Source: Deltaproteobacteria bacterium (GTDB lineage Bacteria; Desulfobacterota; DSM-4660; Desulfatiglandales; B25-G16). Taken from it: a stretch of 20,048 nt of DNA. The stretch's first letter is position 1, and the number at the start of each line of letters is the position of its first letter. The notes under the pieces are model-generated. The model was not told the DNA's origin. It ran no database searches and saw only the letters and a list, made by a program, of their open reading frames with translations. The stretch lies in contig CP070660.1 in NCBI GenBank assembly GCA_020355145.1, forward strand, positions 347,586 to 367,633. Reading direction: 5' to 3'. The translations under genes and the position numbers were made by a program. Below, in pieces: positions 1 through 7,797 of the stretch.

Positions 1-765
1 AGCCCTGTAACCCTATCTGACACCACTGATGCAATGCCGACCTTTGTTACCCCACCAGTCGATGTCGGTGGAGAAACGCTGGCCTTTCAACTCACAGTTA
101 AGGACAATGGAGGTCTTGAGGGCAGTGATGAAGTCTTGGTAATAGTAAACGATAACGGGATAACTGGTTTCCCAGACGATGTAGTTACCATGACATCTTC
201 AACAGGCGAAAGTATCGGCATCAAAGTGGATAGCGGTGGGAATTGTGTAAGTTTAAGTGCCATCGACCCTTCTACTATTAGCGATACTACCAATAGGCCA
301 GAAGAGTTGATTTATGGCTTGATCAATATACAAATTAAGCCGAGTACCGTGGGTGGTACCGCTGCTGGCACAATTTGTCTGCCTGAGCCGGCACCATATG
401 GGTATAAGTGGTACAAATATAGGGCAAACTTGGGCTGGTACGATTATAGCGACCATGCCGTCTTTAATTTCGACAGGACTCAGGTTACCCTTACCCTGAC
501 AGATGGCGGTATAGGCGACGATGATGGTCTTGCAAATGGAATGATCGTTGATCCCTCTGGTCTAGGTATTGCCCTAACGACACCGGAACCTACTCCCGCT
601 CCAAGTGGTGCCGGAGGTGGCGGTGGCTGCTTTATAGCCACAGCTGGCTATGGCTCATCGATGGAGCCGGACGGTGGTGGTCCGGGGGTAACTCTGGTGC
701 TGGTAATCCTGCTGCTTGCTCTGATGAGCAGTACTGTCGTCACTATTTGGGTCCAGATTAAATAG
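1..765 (+). CDS. C-terminal part of a secreted surface protein with choice-of-anchor-U and CFI-box segments (5' end outside window)
   Basis: The frame is open from base 1, so the gene starts upstream and only its last 254 residues are visible. The first ~50 visible residues look like the end of a PKD/Ig-like repeat (FQLTVKDNGG, then DEVLVIVNDNG). After a ~100-residue beta-rich stretch comes TLTDGGIGDDDG...ANGMIVDPSG, typical of the choice-of-anchor-U domain. A Pro/Gly linker follows, then GGGGGCFIATAGYGS (about visible residues 206-219), the CFI-box motif of C-terminal regions in many Desulfobacterota exported proteins. The protein ends in a hydrophobic helix (TLVLVILLLALMSSTVV) and a short tail with one Lys. 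I infer an exported protein held in the membrane by this helix. CFI-box proteins often carry a longer C-terminal region, so the tail looks short. The gene converges on the glcF-like gene 42 bp away. Function is unknown. Confidence 0.8.
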   Translation, partial: SPVTLSDTTDAMPTFVTPPVDVGGETLAFQLTVKDNGGLEGSDEVLVIVNDNGITGFPDDVVTMTSSTGESIGIKVDSGGNCVSLSAIDPSTISDTTNRPEELIYGLINIQIKPSTVGGTAAGTICLPEPAPYGYKWYKYRANLGWYDYSDHAVFNFDRTQVTLTLTDGGIGDDDGLANGMIVDPSGLGIALTTPEPTPAPSGAGGGGGCFIATAGYGSSMEPDGGGPGVTLVLVILLLALMSSTVVTIWVQIK

Positions 766-767
766 CT

Positions 768-806
768 TTCAATACTGGACGCTTGATACTGGATCCTGGA
801 TGCTTG
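768..806. repeat. Short degenerate tandem repeat between convergent genes
   Basis: This 39-bp stretch holds ATACTGGA twice (771-778 and 786-793) plus the variant TCCTGGATGCTTGG. It fills nearly all of the gap between the stop of the anchored protein and the stop of the glcF-like gene. Such CTGGAT-rich words resemble dispersed intergenic repeats. No clear stem-loop terminator was seen. Confidence 0.4.
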
Positions 807-807
807 G

Positions 808-1956
808 TTAAAGAGTGGGTATAGCCTCAGCAACCAGATCCGTCAGATCCTTGACCACCAGGTCGATCTTCTGTCTGCGGGCCCTGGTGGAGATAGTCCG
901 AAGGCATTGCTGACAGGAGGAAACCACCATATCTGCACCGGTCTTCAGGATCTCTTCGATCTTTATCTGGGCCACCTTTCCGGAGAGTTCCGGATCCACC
1001 ATCTCGAGATTTCCCCCACCGCCGCAGCACATGGCTAGCTGTCGGTTGTTGGGGAGTTCCACCAAATGGATACCCGGAATGGCCTTGAGCACCTCTCTGG
1101 GAGGCTCAAAAACGCCGCTGTTCCTTCCTAAATCACAGGGATCATGATAAGTGACTGTGGCGTTGATTTCCTTGAGGGAAACGGGATGCTCCAAGAGTAG
1201 TTGCTGTAGAAGCTCACTTGAGGAAAGGATTTCTACATCCGGCTCATAAAACGTTTTCCATATGTGATAGCAGGAAGGGCAGGTGAAGACGATTTTCTTT
1301 GCGCCGACCTCCTTGACCTTTTCAAGGTTGTGATCCATAAGCGCCTTGATATTTTCCGGCACACCTGCACCAATTAGAGGAAAGCCACAGCACCACTCTT
1401 CACCCCCCAGGATGGTAAAGTCCACCCTGCACCTTTCCATAATTCGTGCCATGTTCGCCGGGATCTTTTGGGCCATGGGGAAAAAAGAGGAAACGCACCC
1501 CACGAAATAGATCACCTCAGCGTGGTCTTTTTCAAGATTGTTTTCCGGTAGATCCTTCAGAAATTCCCGCCAATCGCCGCGTTCTTCGTTGTCCTCATCG
1601 GAGATATTGTGATTTTCCTGAATATAGCTGGCCAGGCGATCAACAACCTTTGGGTAAAGCCCCTCATGAACGAGGCATTCTCGGTCCTGAAAGACCATTT
1701 CCCTCGTTTTCACAGAGGGGAAACAGGCAACAGTACATGCCCCGCAGCCGAGACAACTGAAGATGGATCTTTCAATCTCAGGGCTCCATTTCAGACGCCC
1801 CTCAATAACCGCGCGGGTGATGGCATTCATGCCCCTGGGGGAAGCAGATTCCACCTTTTGAACATAATAAAGGGGGCAACTGGGTAGACAGAAGCCGCAT
1901 TTGTTGCACTTGGCAACTTCCTCGTAAAACAATTTGCGCAACTGGATGATATTCAT
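808..1956 (-). CDS. glcF: Glycolate oxidase iron-sulfur subunit (GlcF-like, CCG-domain protein)
   Basis: The 382-residue protein starts with two 4Fe-4S motifs, C17-x2-C20-x2-C23-x3-C27 and C68-x2-C71-x2-C74-x3-C78. Two CCG domains follow: one around EEWCCGFPL, the other with YHDPCDLGR and later MCCGGGGN. This order and length match GlcF and the related heterodisulfide-reductase-D-like subunits that pass electrons from a flavin dehydrogenase to quinone or another carrier. It is the last gene of the operon, 7 bp after the GlcE-like gene, and starts at ATG 1956. With GlcD and GlcE alongside, glycolate (or D-lactate-type 2-hydroxyacid) oxidation is the best call. The substrate cannot be fixed from sequence, and lactate-utilisation complexes share this architecture. 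Confidence 0.88.
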   Translation of the reverse strand: MNIIQLRKLFYEEVAKCNKCGFCLPSCPLYYVQKVESASPRGMNAITRAVIEGRLKWSPEIERSIFSCLGCGACTVACFPSVKTREMVFQDRECLVHEGLYPKVVDRLASYIQENHNISDEDNEERGDWREFLKDLPENNLEKDHAEVIYFVGCVSSFFPMAQKIPANMARIMERCRVDFTILGGEEWCCGFPLIGAGVPENIKALMDHNLEKVKEVGAKKIVFTCPSCYHIWKTFYEPDVEILSSSELLQQLLLEHPVSLKEINATVTYHDPCDLGRNSGVFEPPREVLKAIPGIHLVELPNNRQLAMCCGGGGNLEMVDPELSGKVAQIKIEEILKTGADMVVSSCQQCLRTISTRARRQKIDLVVKDLTDLVAEAIPTL

Positions 1957-1963
1957 CAGTAAT

Positions 1964-3361
1964 TCAAATCCCCCTAATAAACCGGCCTGGGCAGAAAAGT
2001 CCCAGTGGATCCATCTCTTTTTTTATCCTCCTTATCAAGATCATGTCTTCTCGTGGCAGTCCCCATACCGGTAATCTCTGTTTCAACTCGGGTTTAGCCC
2101 TCTCAATGACCAGATTGCCTCCAATTCTTTTGCATCGATCCAAAAGCCTTTCTGCAACCAAGGCAATCCTGTCCGTGGCCTTGGTGTCGCCCTGGTCAAC
2201 CAGAAAGTGGATCTGGGCTATACCGCTTCCGGCATGGGCCAAGAGTGCATAGTCAAGCTGGGTATCTGAGATAAGGGAGTCGGCTAATTCGATGACCTCA
2301 ATATACGTGGAGATTGGATAATTCAGTTTGAGGGATACCAGATCCGGGTAGCACTCAGATAACCCGGGGACCAGGTTGCTGTAGTGATTCCAAAAGTCAT
2401 GGTGTTGGTGATCTTGGAGATAGCTATCTTTCTCGGCGCCTGACTCCAAGGCCATTTCCCTGATCTCGGATTCCATACGATCCACAGCTTCCTGAAATCC
2501 CTCTAAGGCCGCGGCGACCGCGAACCTCCCGGTCCTCAACCCTGCTGCTACATCTGGGGCCATAAGTTCGAAGGCCATGCTGTTCAATATCTCAACGGCA
2601 GCTGGAAGCAAGCTGGTCTCGAAGACCCTATCAACGAACCTGGAGGCCTCGCTCAGACCAGCAAAGACTGAAAGGAAGGTGCCAGCACTTTCAGGTAATG
2701 GAAGCAACCTGAGTGTCATTTCGCACAAAATGCCAAGACTTCCATGAGAACCGATCATGAGCTTGCACATATCATAGCCGGAGACATTTTTTACTGTCTT
2801 GCCACCCATCCGGATGATCTCTCCGTTGGGACCTACGTAGTGCACACCCAAGACTATGTCCCTTGGTAAACCGTATAAGAGTCGTGTGGGACCGCTGGAA
2901 TTGGCAGCGATAATTCCACCTAATGTTGCCGAATGTCTGCAAGGAGGTGATATGGGAATAAAACAACCTTTTCTCTCTCGATCATTCCGCTTTTCCTGCA
3001 GGACCAAGCTGGACTGGATCTCCTTGAATCTGACGCCAGCCTGGACCGTAAGCGTGAGGTTGGCTTTATCCATGTCAAGGATCCTGTTGAGCCGTCTTGT
3101 GCAAATAACCAGGTCGAGGCACGATGGTAGGGCCCCCATTGCCATCTTAGAGCCGCTCCCCCAGGGCACCAGGGCCAGCTTCTCTTCACAGGCCAGCCTG
3201 ACCACCTCTGATAATTGCCCTGGGTCCCCGGGAAACACTACCGCCCACGGCATCACACTGTCAACGGCATAAGTGGAAAGGGTTTCAGGATCAGTTTTGA
3301 TGTATTCGGGGCCCACAATCCCCTTGAGGGACTCCAATCTATGTGTGGTTGAATTAGCCAT
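1964..3361 (-). CDS. glcE: FAD-binding subunit of glycolate oxidase (GlcE-like)
   Basis: This 465-residue protein has a PCMH-type FAD-binding domain. The pyrophosphate-binding loop is PWGSGSKMAMG (about 66-76), the second FAD segment is ATLGGIIAANSSGPTR (about 145-160), and GGKTVKNVSGYDMCKL (about 186-201) is characteristic of GlcE. It ends with LFCPGRF, the FAD-linked oxidase C-terminal signature. It is longer than the ~350-residue E. coli GlcE, so it keeps more of the C-terminal domain. Its ATG overlaps the end of the GlcD-like gene by 8 bp, indicating translational coupling. It probably forms the membrane-associated three-subunit complex with GlcD and GlcF. Confidence 0.85.
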   Translation of the reverse strand: MANSTTHRLESLKGIVGPEYIKTDPETLSTYAVDSVMPWAVVFPGDPGQLSEVVRLACEEKLALVPWGSGSKMAMGALPSCLDLVICTRRLNRILDMDKANLTLTVQAGVRFKEIQSSLVLQEKRNDRERKGCFIPISPPCRHSATLGGIIAANSSGPTRLLYGLPRDIVLGVHYVGPNGEIIRMGGKTVKNVSGYDMCKLMIGSHGSLGILCEMTLRLLPLPESAGTFLSVFAGLSEASRFVDRVFETSLLPAAVEILNSMAFELMAPDVAAGLRTGRFAVAAALEGFQEAVDRMESEIREMALESGAEKDSYLQDHQHHDFWNHYSNLVPGLSECYPDLVSLKLNYPISTYIEVIELADSLISDTQLDYALLAHAGSGIAQIHFLVDQGDTKATDRIALVAERLLDRCKRIGGNLVIERAKPELKQRLPVWGLPREDMILIRRIKKEMDPLGLFCPGRFIRGI

Positions 3362-4754
3362 TTTGAGGAACGCCTAAGGTACCCGGCAAAATCTTTCCGG
3401 GGTTCAGGATATCCTCTGGATCAAAGGCCCTCTTCACCTGTCGCATGGCCTCAAGATCACTATCTGAGAATATCAAGGGCATCTCTTTGATCTTTTCCAC
3501 ACCGATTCCATGCTCCCCGCTGATTGTTCCTCCTGCATCAGCGCATATCTTAAGGATCTCCGAGGCTGCTTTTCTAACCCGCTCAAGCTCAGCCTCGTCC
3601 CTCTCATCGAACAAGATCAAGGGGTGCAGATTTCCGTCGCCTGCGTGAAAGACGTTTCCGATAAGGACCCCATACTTTTTGCCTGTCTCCAGCACCCTGC
3701 TTAAAACCTGCGGCAGCTTGGTTCGAGCGACCGTGCCATCACATACCATGTAACTGGGCCTTAGCCGGGCAACAGCGCCGAATGCCCCCTTTCGCCCCGC
3801 CCAAAGCCTCTCCCTCTCGGCGTCATCCTTTGCGAGTTGAATCTCTCTAACGTGGTGTCTTTTACAAACCTCCAGGATCTTTCGGGCTTGGCGGTCCATC
3901 CCGTCAGACATCCCGTCGAGTTCAATAATCAGCACTGCTGCTGCATCAAGCGGATAACCTGCATGGATGGATTCCTCCACTGCTGTCATAATCAGGTTGT
4001 CCATCATTTCCAGGGTGGCGGGGACAATGCCTTCTGCAATAATGGCGGAAACCGTGTTGCTCGCATCTTCAATGGTGTCATATAGGGCCAATATTGTCTT
4101 GATCGCCTCCGGTGCGCGGAGGATCTTGAGAATAATCTTGGTCACCAGCCCTAGGGTGCCTTCACTGCCCACAAGCAGCCCAGTGAGATCATAGCCTGGA
4201 TGATCCTGGGACTTGCCACCCGTCCAGACCACGGTACCATCATAAAGCACAACCTCAGCGCCCAGGACATGGTTGGTTGTGACACCGTATTTCAGGCAGT
4301 GTGGACCTCCAGAATTCTCGCCAAGGTTGCCACCTAAAGTGGAAACCTTCTGGCTGGCTGGATCCGGGGCATAGACAAGGCCTTGATTGAGAAGATGGTT
4401 TTGAAGGTCGAGCGTTATGACACCCGGCTCGACCGTTACAGTACGGTTGGGAATGTCGATCTCCAGGATCCGGTTCATCCGTGAAAAGTGAACTACAATC
4501 CCCCCTTTGGTAGGAATGGTACCACCACTCAGATTAGTCCCAGATCCACGGGCAACGACTGGTATCTTCTCCCGATAGGCCAAGGCCACCACCCCAGATA
4601 CCTCTTCTGTTGAACTGGGCAGGACGACAACCTCAGGTCTATCTCTTTCCAGAGAGGCGTCATAGCTATACAAGGTGAGATCCATCTCGGATGAGAGAAC
4701 GTAATCCGGCTCAACAATCTTCTTAATACGGTCAATAAGCTCTTGAGTGTCCAT
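3354..4754 (-). CDS. glcD: Glycolate oxidase catalytic FAD subunit (GlcD-like)
   Basis: This 466-residue flavoprotein is of the GlcD / D-lactate dehydrogenase family. Visible signatures are the FAD loop ARGSGTNLSGG (68-78), GGNLGENSGG (141-150), and the substrate-domain motifs HAGDGNLHP (370-378) and ISGEHGIG (411-418), with NPGKILP near the end. These His residues are the family's usual metal and substrate ligands. The ATG at 4754 is preceded by a strong AGGAGG ribosome-binding site. The family oxidises 2-hydroxyacids using FAD. The neighbouring glyoxylate-type aminotransferase makes glycolate the most sensible substrate, while D-lactate remains possible. Confidence 0.88.
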   Translation of the reverse strand: MDTQELIDRIKKIVEPDYVLSSEMDLTLYSYDASLERDRPEVVVLPSSTEEVSGVVALAYREKIPVVARGSGTNLSGGTIPTKGGIVVHFSRMNRILEIDIPNRTVTVEPGVITLDLQNHLLNQGLVYAPDPASQKVSTLGGNLGENSGGPHCLKYGVTTNHVLGAEVVLYDGTVVWTGGKSQDHPGYDLTGLLVGSEGTLGLVTKIILKILRAPEAIKTILALYDTIEDASNTVSAIIAEGIVPATLEMMDNLIMTAVEESIHAGYPLDAAAVLIIELDGMSDGMDRQARKILEVCKRHHVREIQLAKDDAERERLWAGRKGAFGAVARLRPSYMVCDGTVARTKLPQVLSRVLETGKKYGVLIGNVFHAGDGNLHPLILFDERDEAELERVRKAASEILKICADAGGTISGEHGIGVEKIKEMPLIFSDSDLEAMRQVKRAFDPEDILNPGKILPGTLGVPQNG

Positions 4755-4790
4755 ACAGATCTCCTCCTGCCCAAAGCGGCCCTTAACCCT

Positions 4791-4818
4791 GTGGAAGATC
4801 TGGGGATGGTTCTTCCAC
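4791..4818 (-). other. Intercistronic hairpin between aminotransferase and glcD genes
   Basis: GTGGAAGA (4791-4798) and TCTTCCAC (4811-4818) form a perfect 8-bp stem around a 12-nt loop, in the 70-bp gap between the aminotransferase stop and the GlcD start. No T-run follows on the minus strand, so it is not a standard terminator. It could be a processing or stability element that sets different transcript levels of the two parts of the operon. Confidence 0.35.
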
Positions 4819-4824
4819 GGTCAA

Positions 4825-6012
4825 TTATGCTTCCGCGTAAACTGCTGAGGCAGCCTCAAGGGCCCCCGCCCGGACTTTAACACCTTGTGACCTGAGTATG
4901 CTCTCTAGGCCTGAGAGAAAGGTAAAGACATTTTTTCTACAGGAAGAGTGGCCCATCAGCCCCACCCTCCAGATTTGCCCTTTAAGATCGCCCAAGGCCC
5001 CACCGACCTCTATTCCAAAATCATTCAGGAGCGCCTTGCGCACCTTCATATCATCCACGCCATCCGGAATACGTATAGCGTTTAACGTGGGCAGGCGCTC
5101 GGGCTCAGGAACAAACATGGCAAGACCCATCGCCTCTATCCCAGCTACAAGGGCCTTATGGTTCAAGTGGTGCCTGGCAAAACGTTCCTCAAGGCCCTCC
5201 TCCGCAACGATGCGCAATGCTTCGCGAAGTGCATAGACCATATTGATGGGCGCGGTGTGGTGGTATTTTCTCTCAGGACCCCAATAGCTGCGGAGCATGC
5301 TCATATCGAGATACAGACTTGCCACCGGGTTCTTGCGGCTATCAAGGGCCTTTACCGCGGCAGGGCTAAATGAAATGGGGGCTAGGCCGGGCGGGCAGGA
5401 TATGCATTTCTGGGTGCCGCTATAGGCTGCATCAATTCCAATGCTATCCACCCCTACCTCCATCCCTCCAAGTGAGGTGACCATATCCACGAGAAGCAGG
5501 GCACCCGACTCGTGGGCAATACTCGCAATGTCTTCAAGGGGTTGGCAGACCCCTGTGGAGGTCTCCGCATGCACAAAAGCAAAAAGTTTTGGGCTTCTTC
5601 CTTGGACAGCCCTTCTGACTGCCTCTGGATCAATTGCCCTGCCCCACTCGCCATCAACCCGGATAAGTTGGCCACCAACGCGCCTGACGATGTCGGTCAT
5701 TCGGGTGCCAAAAAATCCATTTATGCCCACCACTACCTCCTCTCCCGGTTCTACTAGGTTGACAAAACAGGTCTCCATTCCTGCACTGCCTGTACCGGAA
5801 ACTGGTATGGTGAGGGGGTTGTCTGTCTGGAAGAGGAATCTAAGTAAACTCTGGGTTTCATCCATGACCGATAGAAAATATGGGTCCAGGTGACCAACGC
5901 ATGGAGCGGACATGGCCTGAATCACGCGTGCAGGCACATTGCTTGGCCCTGGCCCCATAAGCACACGATCGCCGGGGTCAATGTCCCTGAAGTCATGTAT
6001 GTCGATATCCAT
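4825..6012 (-). CDS. Class-V PLP aminotransferase, alanine/serine-glyoxylate aminotransferase type
   Basis: This 395-residue protein opens with MGPGPSNVPARV, the usual start of AGXT / serine-pyruvate aminotransferases. It has the PLP phosphate-binding region SGTGSAGMET (72-81), the cofactor Asp in LLVDMVTS (D176), and the Schiff-base lysine in SGTQKCISCPPG (K202). The family moves an amino group from alanine or serine to glyoxylate, giving glycine. Being first in an operon with glycolate-oxidase subunits, it would take up the glyoxylate they make. The ATG at 6012 has GGAGG upstream and a clear promoter further up. Alternatives within the class are ureidoglycine-glyoxylate or phosphonate-linked aminotransferase, for which no neighbour gives support. 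Confidence 0.88.
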   Translation of the reverse strand: MDIDIHDFRDIDPGDRVLMGPGPSNVPARVIQAMSAPCVGHLDPYFLSVMDETQSLLRFLFQTDNPLTIPVSGTGSAGMETCFVNLVEPGEEVVVGINGFFGTRMTDIVRRVGGQLIRVDGEWGRAIDPEAVRRAVQGRSPKLFAFVHAETSTGVCQPLEDIASIAHESGALLLVDMVTSLGGMEVGVDSIGIDAAYSGTQKCISCPPGLAPISFSPAAVKALDSRKNPVASLYLDMSMLRSYWGPERKYHHTAPINMVYALREALRIVAEEGLEERFARHHLNHKALVAGIEAMGLAMFVPEPERLPTLNAIRIPDGVDDMKVRKALLNDFGIEVGGALGDLKGQIWRVGLMGHSSCRKNVFTFLSGLESILRSQGVKVRAGALEAASAVYAEA

Positions 6013-6055
6013 TGAAGCCTCCTTTATTTTTGTTGTTAGGAAATATGACTATTGA

Positions 6056-6084
6056 GGTATATAAAATAAAAGCAGGTATGTCAA
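6056..6084 (-). promoter_or_regulatory. Sigma70-like promoter of the aminotransferase-glcDEF operon
   Basis: On the minus strand a perfect -35 TTGACA (6079-6084) is followed after 17 nt by TATACC (6056-6061), with an overlapping TATATA. It lies about 45 bp upstream of the start codon at 6012. The gap back to the MoaE-like gene is AT-rich and holds no other gene. Confidence 0.65.
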
Positions 6085-6129
6085 GGATGTTAACTACTAG
6101 AGTTGAGCCGACGGAAAGGCGCGCAGGGG

Positions 6130-6489
6130 TTAGTCAATTACTTTCTCTTTTTTTGTTGCTGCCTCAGACTTTAGGCGGTTGACAGCATCAATAAGTGCTG
6201 GAAATACATTTTCCCTGATATCACCAGCAACCATTATGGTTACAATATCGTCACCAACCTTAAGATGGCCACTATTTGTTGTAATGAGGATTTCCACTAT
6301 TCCAGGCCTTGATTTAATATCCCTTATAATCTCCTCAATTTTTTGACTGTCAAAAAGCACATCAACCCCTGAGACAGCCTTTCCATCCCTTGAGAAAGAT
6401 CTGACTATACCAAGGTGGCTAGCGATCATCCCTGCTTTATGGAAATCGGGATGGACTTTAATGTCCTCTATCATCCTGTTTAGATCCAT
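6130..6489 (-). CDS. MoaE-like protein (molybdopterin synthase large-subunit family), divergent
   Basis: I start at ATG 6489 (119 residues), 10 nt after the HemA stop and preceded by GAAGGGA. An upstream in-frame ATG (6558) would overlap HemA by 59 nt and add unlike sequence. The order of segments follows MoaE: an early GIVRSFSRDGK, a central VLFDSQKIEEII, then GDDIVTIMVAGDIRENVF and AVNRLKSEAATKKEK. In E. coli MoaE the conserved block contains a His-Arg pair, a catalytic Lys and a Trp-Lys-Lys/Arg-Glu segment. Here the Arg (R92) and Lys (K106) remain, the His is Ile (I91), and the Trp segment is lost. It may be a diverged MoaE or a MoaE-fold protein with another job. It is the last gene of the tetrapyrrole operon; no other moa gene is in view. 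Confidence 0.6.
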   Translation of the reverse strand: MDLNRMIEDIKVHPDFHKAGMIASHLGIVRSFSRDGKAVSGVDVLFDSQKIEEIIRDIKSRPGIVEILITTNSGHLKVGDDIVTIMVAGDIRENVFPALIDAVNRLKSEAATKKEKVID

Positions 6490-6499
6490 CGTGTTCCCT

Positions 6500-7792
6500 T
6501 CATTTAGGGTTTTTCTCCTCATTATTGGGCTCCAGATGGAATAGCCTCCGGGCGACATCTAGATAAAGATTTCGTGAAGTCCTGCCTTCTTTTCTTTTCA
6601 GAAAGAAGATAGGATCGTTTAAGATCTTTTTGGTAATTGACGTGGTCAAATCTTCCACGCCTTTCCTCTGCTCTGGTGTAAGATCCTCAAGACTGGAAAG
6701 GGTTTTTTTCAGCTCTATCTGGCGTATCTTTTCACACTTATCCTGGAGGGCTACTATAGTTGGAACAATATCCAAGGTCTTTAGCCATTTACTAAACTTG
6801 ATGACCTCCTCATCCACCATACGCTCTGCCTTGACTGCTTCCCCCTTTCTTTTACTAATGTTGATCTCAACAATTCCTCTAAGGTCATCAATGTCATATA
6901 CGAAGACGTTTTCTATTCCATTTACCTTTGGCTCGACATTTCTGGGTACAGCGATATCTATGAAGAAAAGTGGTCTATTCTTTCTGCCTCTCATCGTCTT
7001 TTTTACCTGGCTCAAGGAGATTATCGGTTCTGGGGAAGCTGTAGAGGTGATAACAATATCTGCCTCCAGCAATTGATCATCTATCTCGTCAAATGAGATT
7101 GCCTTTCCCCTAAAGTGATCTGCCAGTTCCACGGCCCGGCTAAAGGTCCTGTTGGTTACAAGGATTTGAGCTGTCCTGTTATTCAAGAGATATCTGGCAG
7201 CAAGCTCTGCCATCTCTCCTGCCCCGATCAAGAGGACCTTTTTCCCCTGTAGATCTCCAAATATCTTTTTGCCTAATTCCACAGCGGCAAAGCTTATGGA
7301 TACGGCAGATCCTGATATGTCTGTCTCGGTCCGTATTTTTTTGGCCAGTGAGAAGGTCCTGTGCATCAGCCTGTTGAGAATTGCAGATGATGATTTATGC
7401 TCGGTTGCTATCCTATAGGCATCTTTAACCTGTCCGAGTATCTGTGGTTCGCCAACTATCATTGAATCAAGGCTTGCACCTACCCTGAATATATGGCGTA
7501 TTGCCTCCTGATTATCGTAGATATAGAGTGTTTGTCCAAGCTTCTCTCTTTTTATTCCACTAACATGGGAGAGGAACTCTATGAGGGATTCCTTTGCCTC
7601 TTTTTCCATGTCGGTCGTGAAAAGTATTTCCACCCGGTTGCAGGTAGATAGGACTATGAACTCTTTGACGGTCTTAATGCCCCTGATGGAGTTCATCACT
7701 TCATCTATATTGTGTCTTCCGAAGGCGACTAATTCCCTCAATTCAACTGGGGCTGTCTTATGATTCATACCCATATCGACTATTTTTATCAT
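6500..7792 (-). CDS. hemA: Glutamyl-tRNA reductase
   Basis: The 430-residue protein catalyses the first committed step of C5 tetrapyrrole synthesis: NADPH-dependent reduction of glutamyl-tRNA to glutamate-1-semialdehyde. Motifs seen are NHKTAPVELRE near the N-terminus, the catalytic Cys in LSTCNRVEI (C51), the highly conserved GEPQILGQVKDA (114-125), the NADPH-binding LIGAGEMAELAA (188-199), and the C-terminal dimerisation helix region with LEDLTPEQRKGVEDLT. Length matches the family. It starts at ATG 7792, 5 bp after the ccsA stop, so it is co-transcribed with the upstream genes. The presence of this step in one operon with precorrin-2 dehydrogenase suggests coordinated siroheme and heme supply. 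Confidence 0.95.
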   Translation of the reverse strand: MIKIVDMGMNHKTAPVELRELVAFGRHNIDEVMNSIRGIKTVKEFIVLSTCNRVEILFTTDMEKEAKESLIEFLSHVSGIKREKLGQTLYIYDNQEAIRHIFRVGASLDSMIVGEPQILGQVKDAYRIATEHKSSSAILNRLMHRTFSLAKKIRTETDISGSAVSISFAAVELGKKIFGDLQGKKVLLIGAGEMAELAARYLLNNRTAQILVTNRTFSRAVELADHFRGKAISFDEIDDQLLEADIVITSTASPEPIISLSQVKKTMRGRKNRPLFFIDIAVPRNVEPKVNGIENVFVYDIDDLRGIVEINISKRKGEAVKAERMVDEEVIKFSKWLKTLDIVPTIVALQDKCEKIRQIELKKTLSSLEDLTPEQRKGVEDLTTSITKKILNDPIFFLKRKEGRTSRNLYLDVARRLFHLEPNNEEKNPK

Positions 7793-7797
7793 GGCAA

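Noticed and set aside
2856..3272. 138-codon plus-strand open frame inside the GlcE-like gene
   Set aside because: It is antisense to a clearly conserved FAD-binding protein, has no family-like motif and no good ribosome-binding site. The same applies to plus-strand frames at 1446-1760, 4898-5236, 5441-5893 and 6630-7076.
6130..6558. Longer MoaE-like protein starting at ATG 6558
   Set aside because: The extra residues overlap hemA by 59 nt and are unlike the family. ATG 6489 has a ribosome-binding site and the normal start position.
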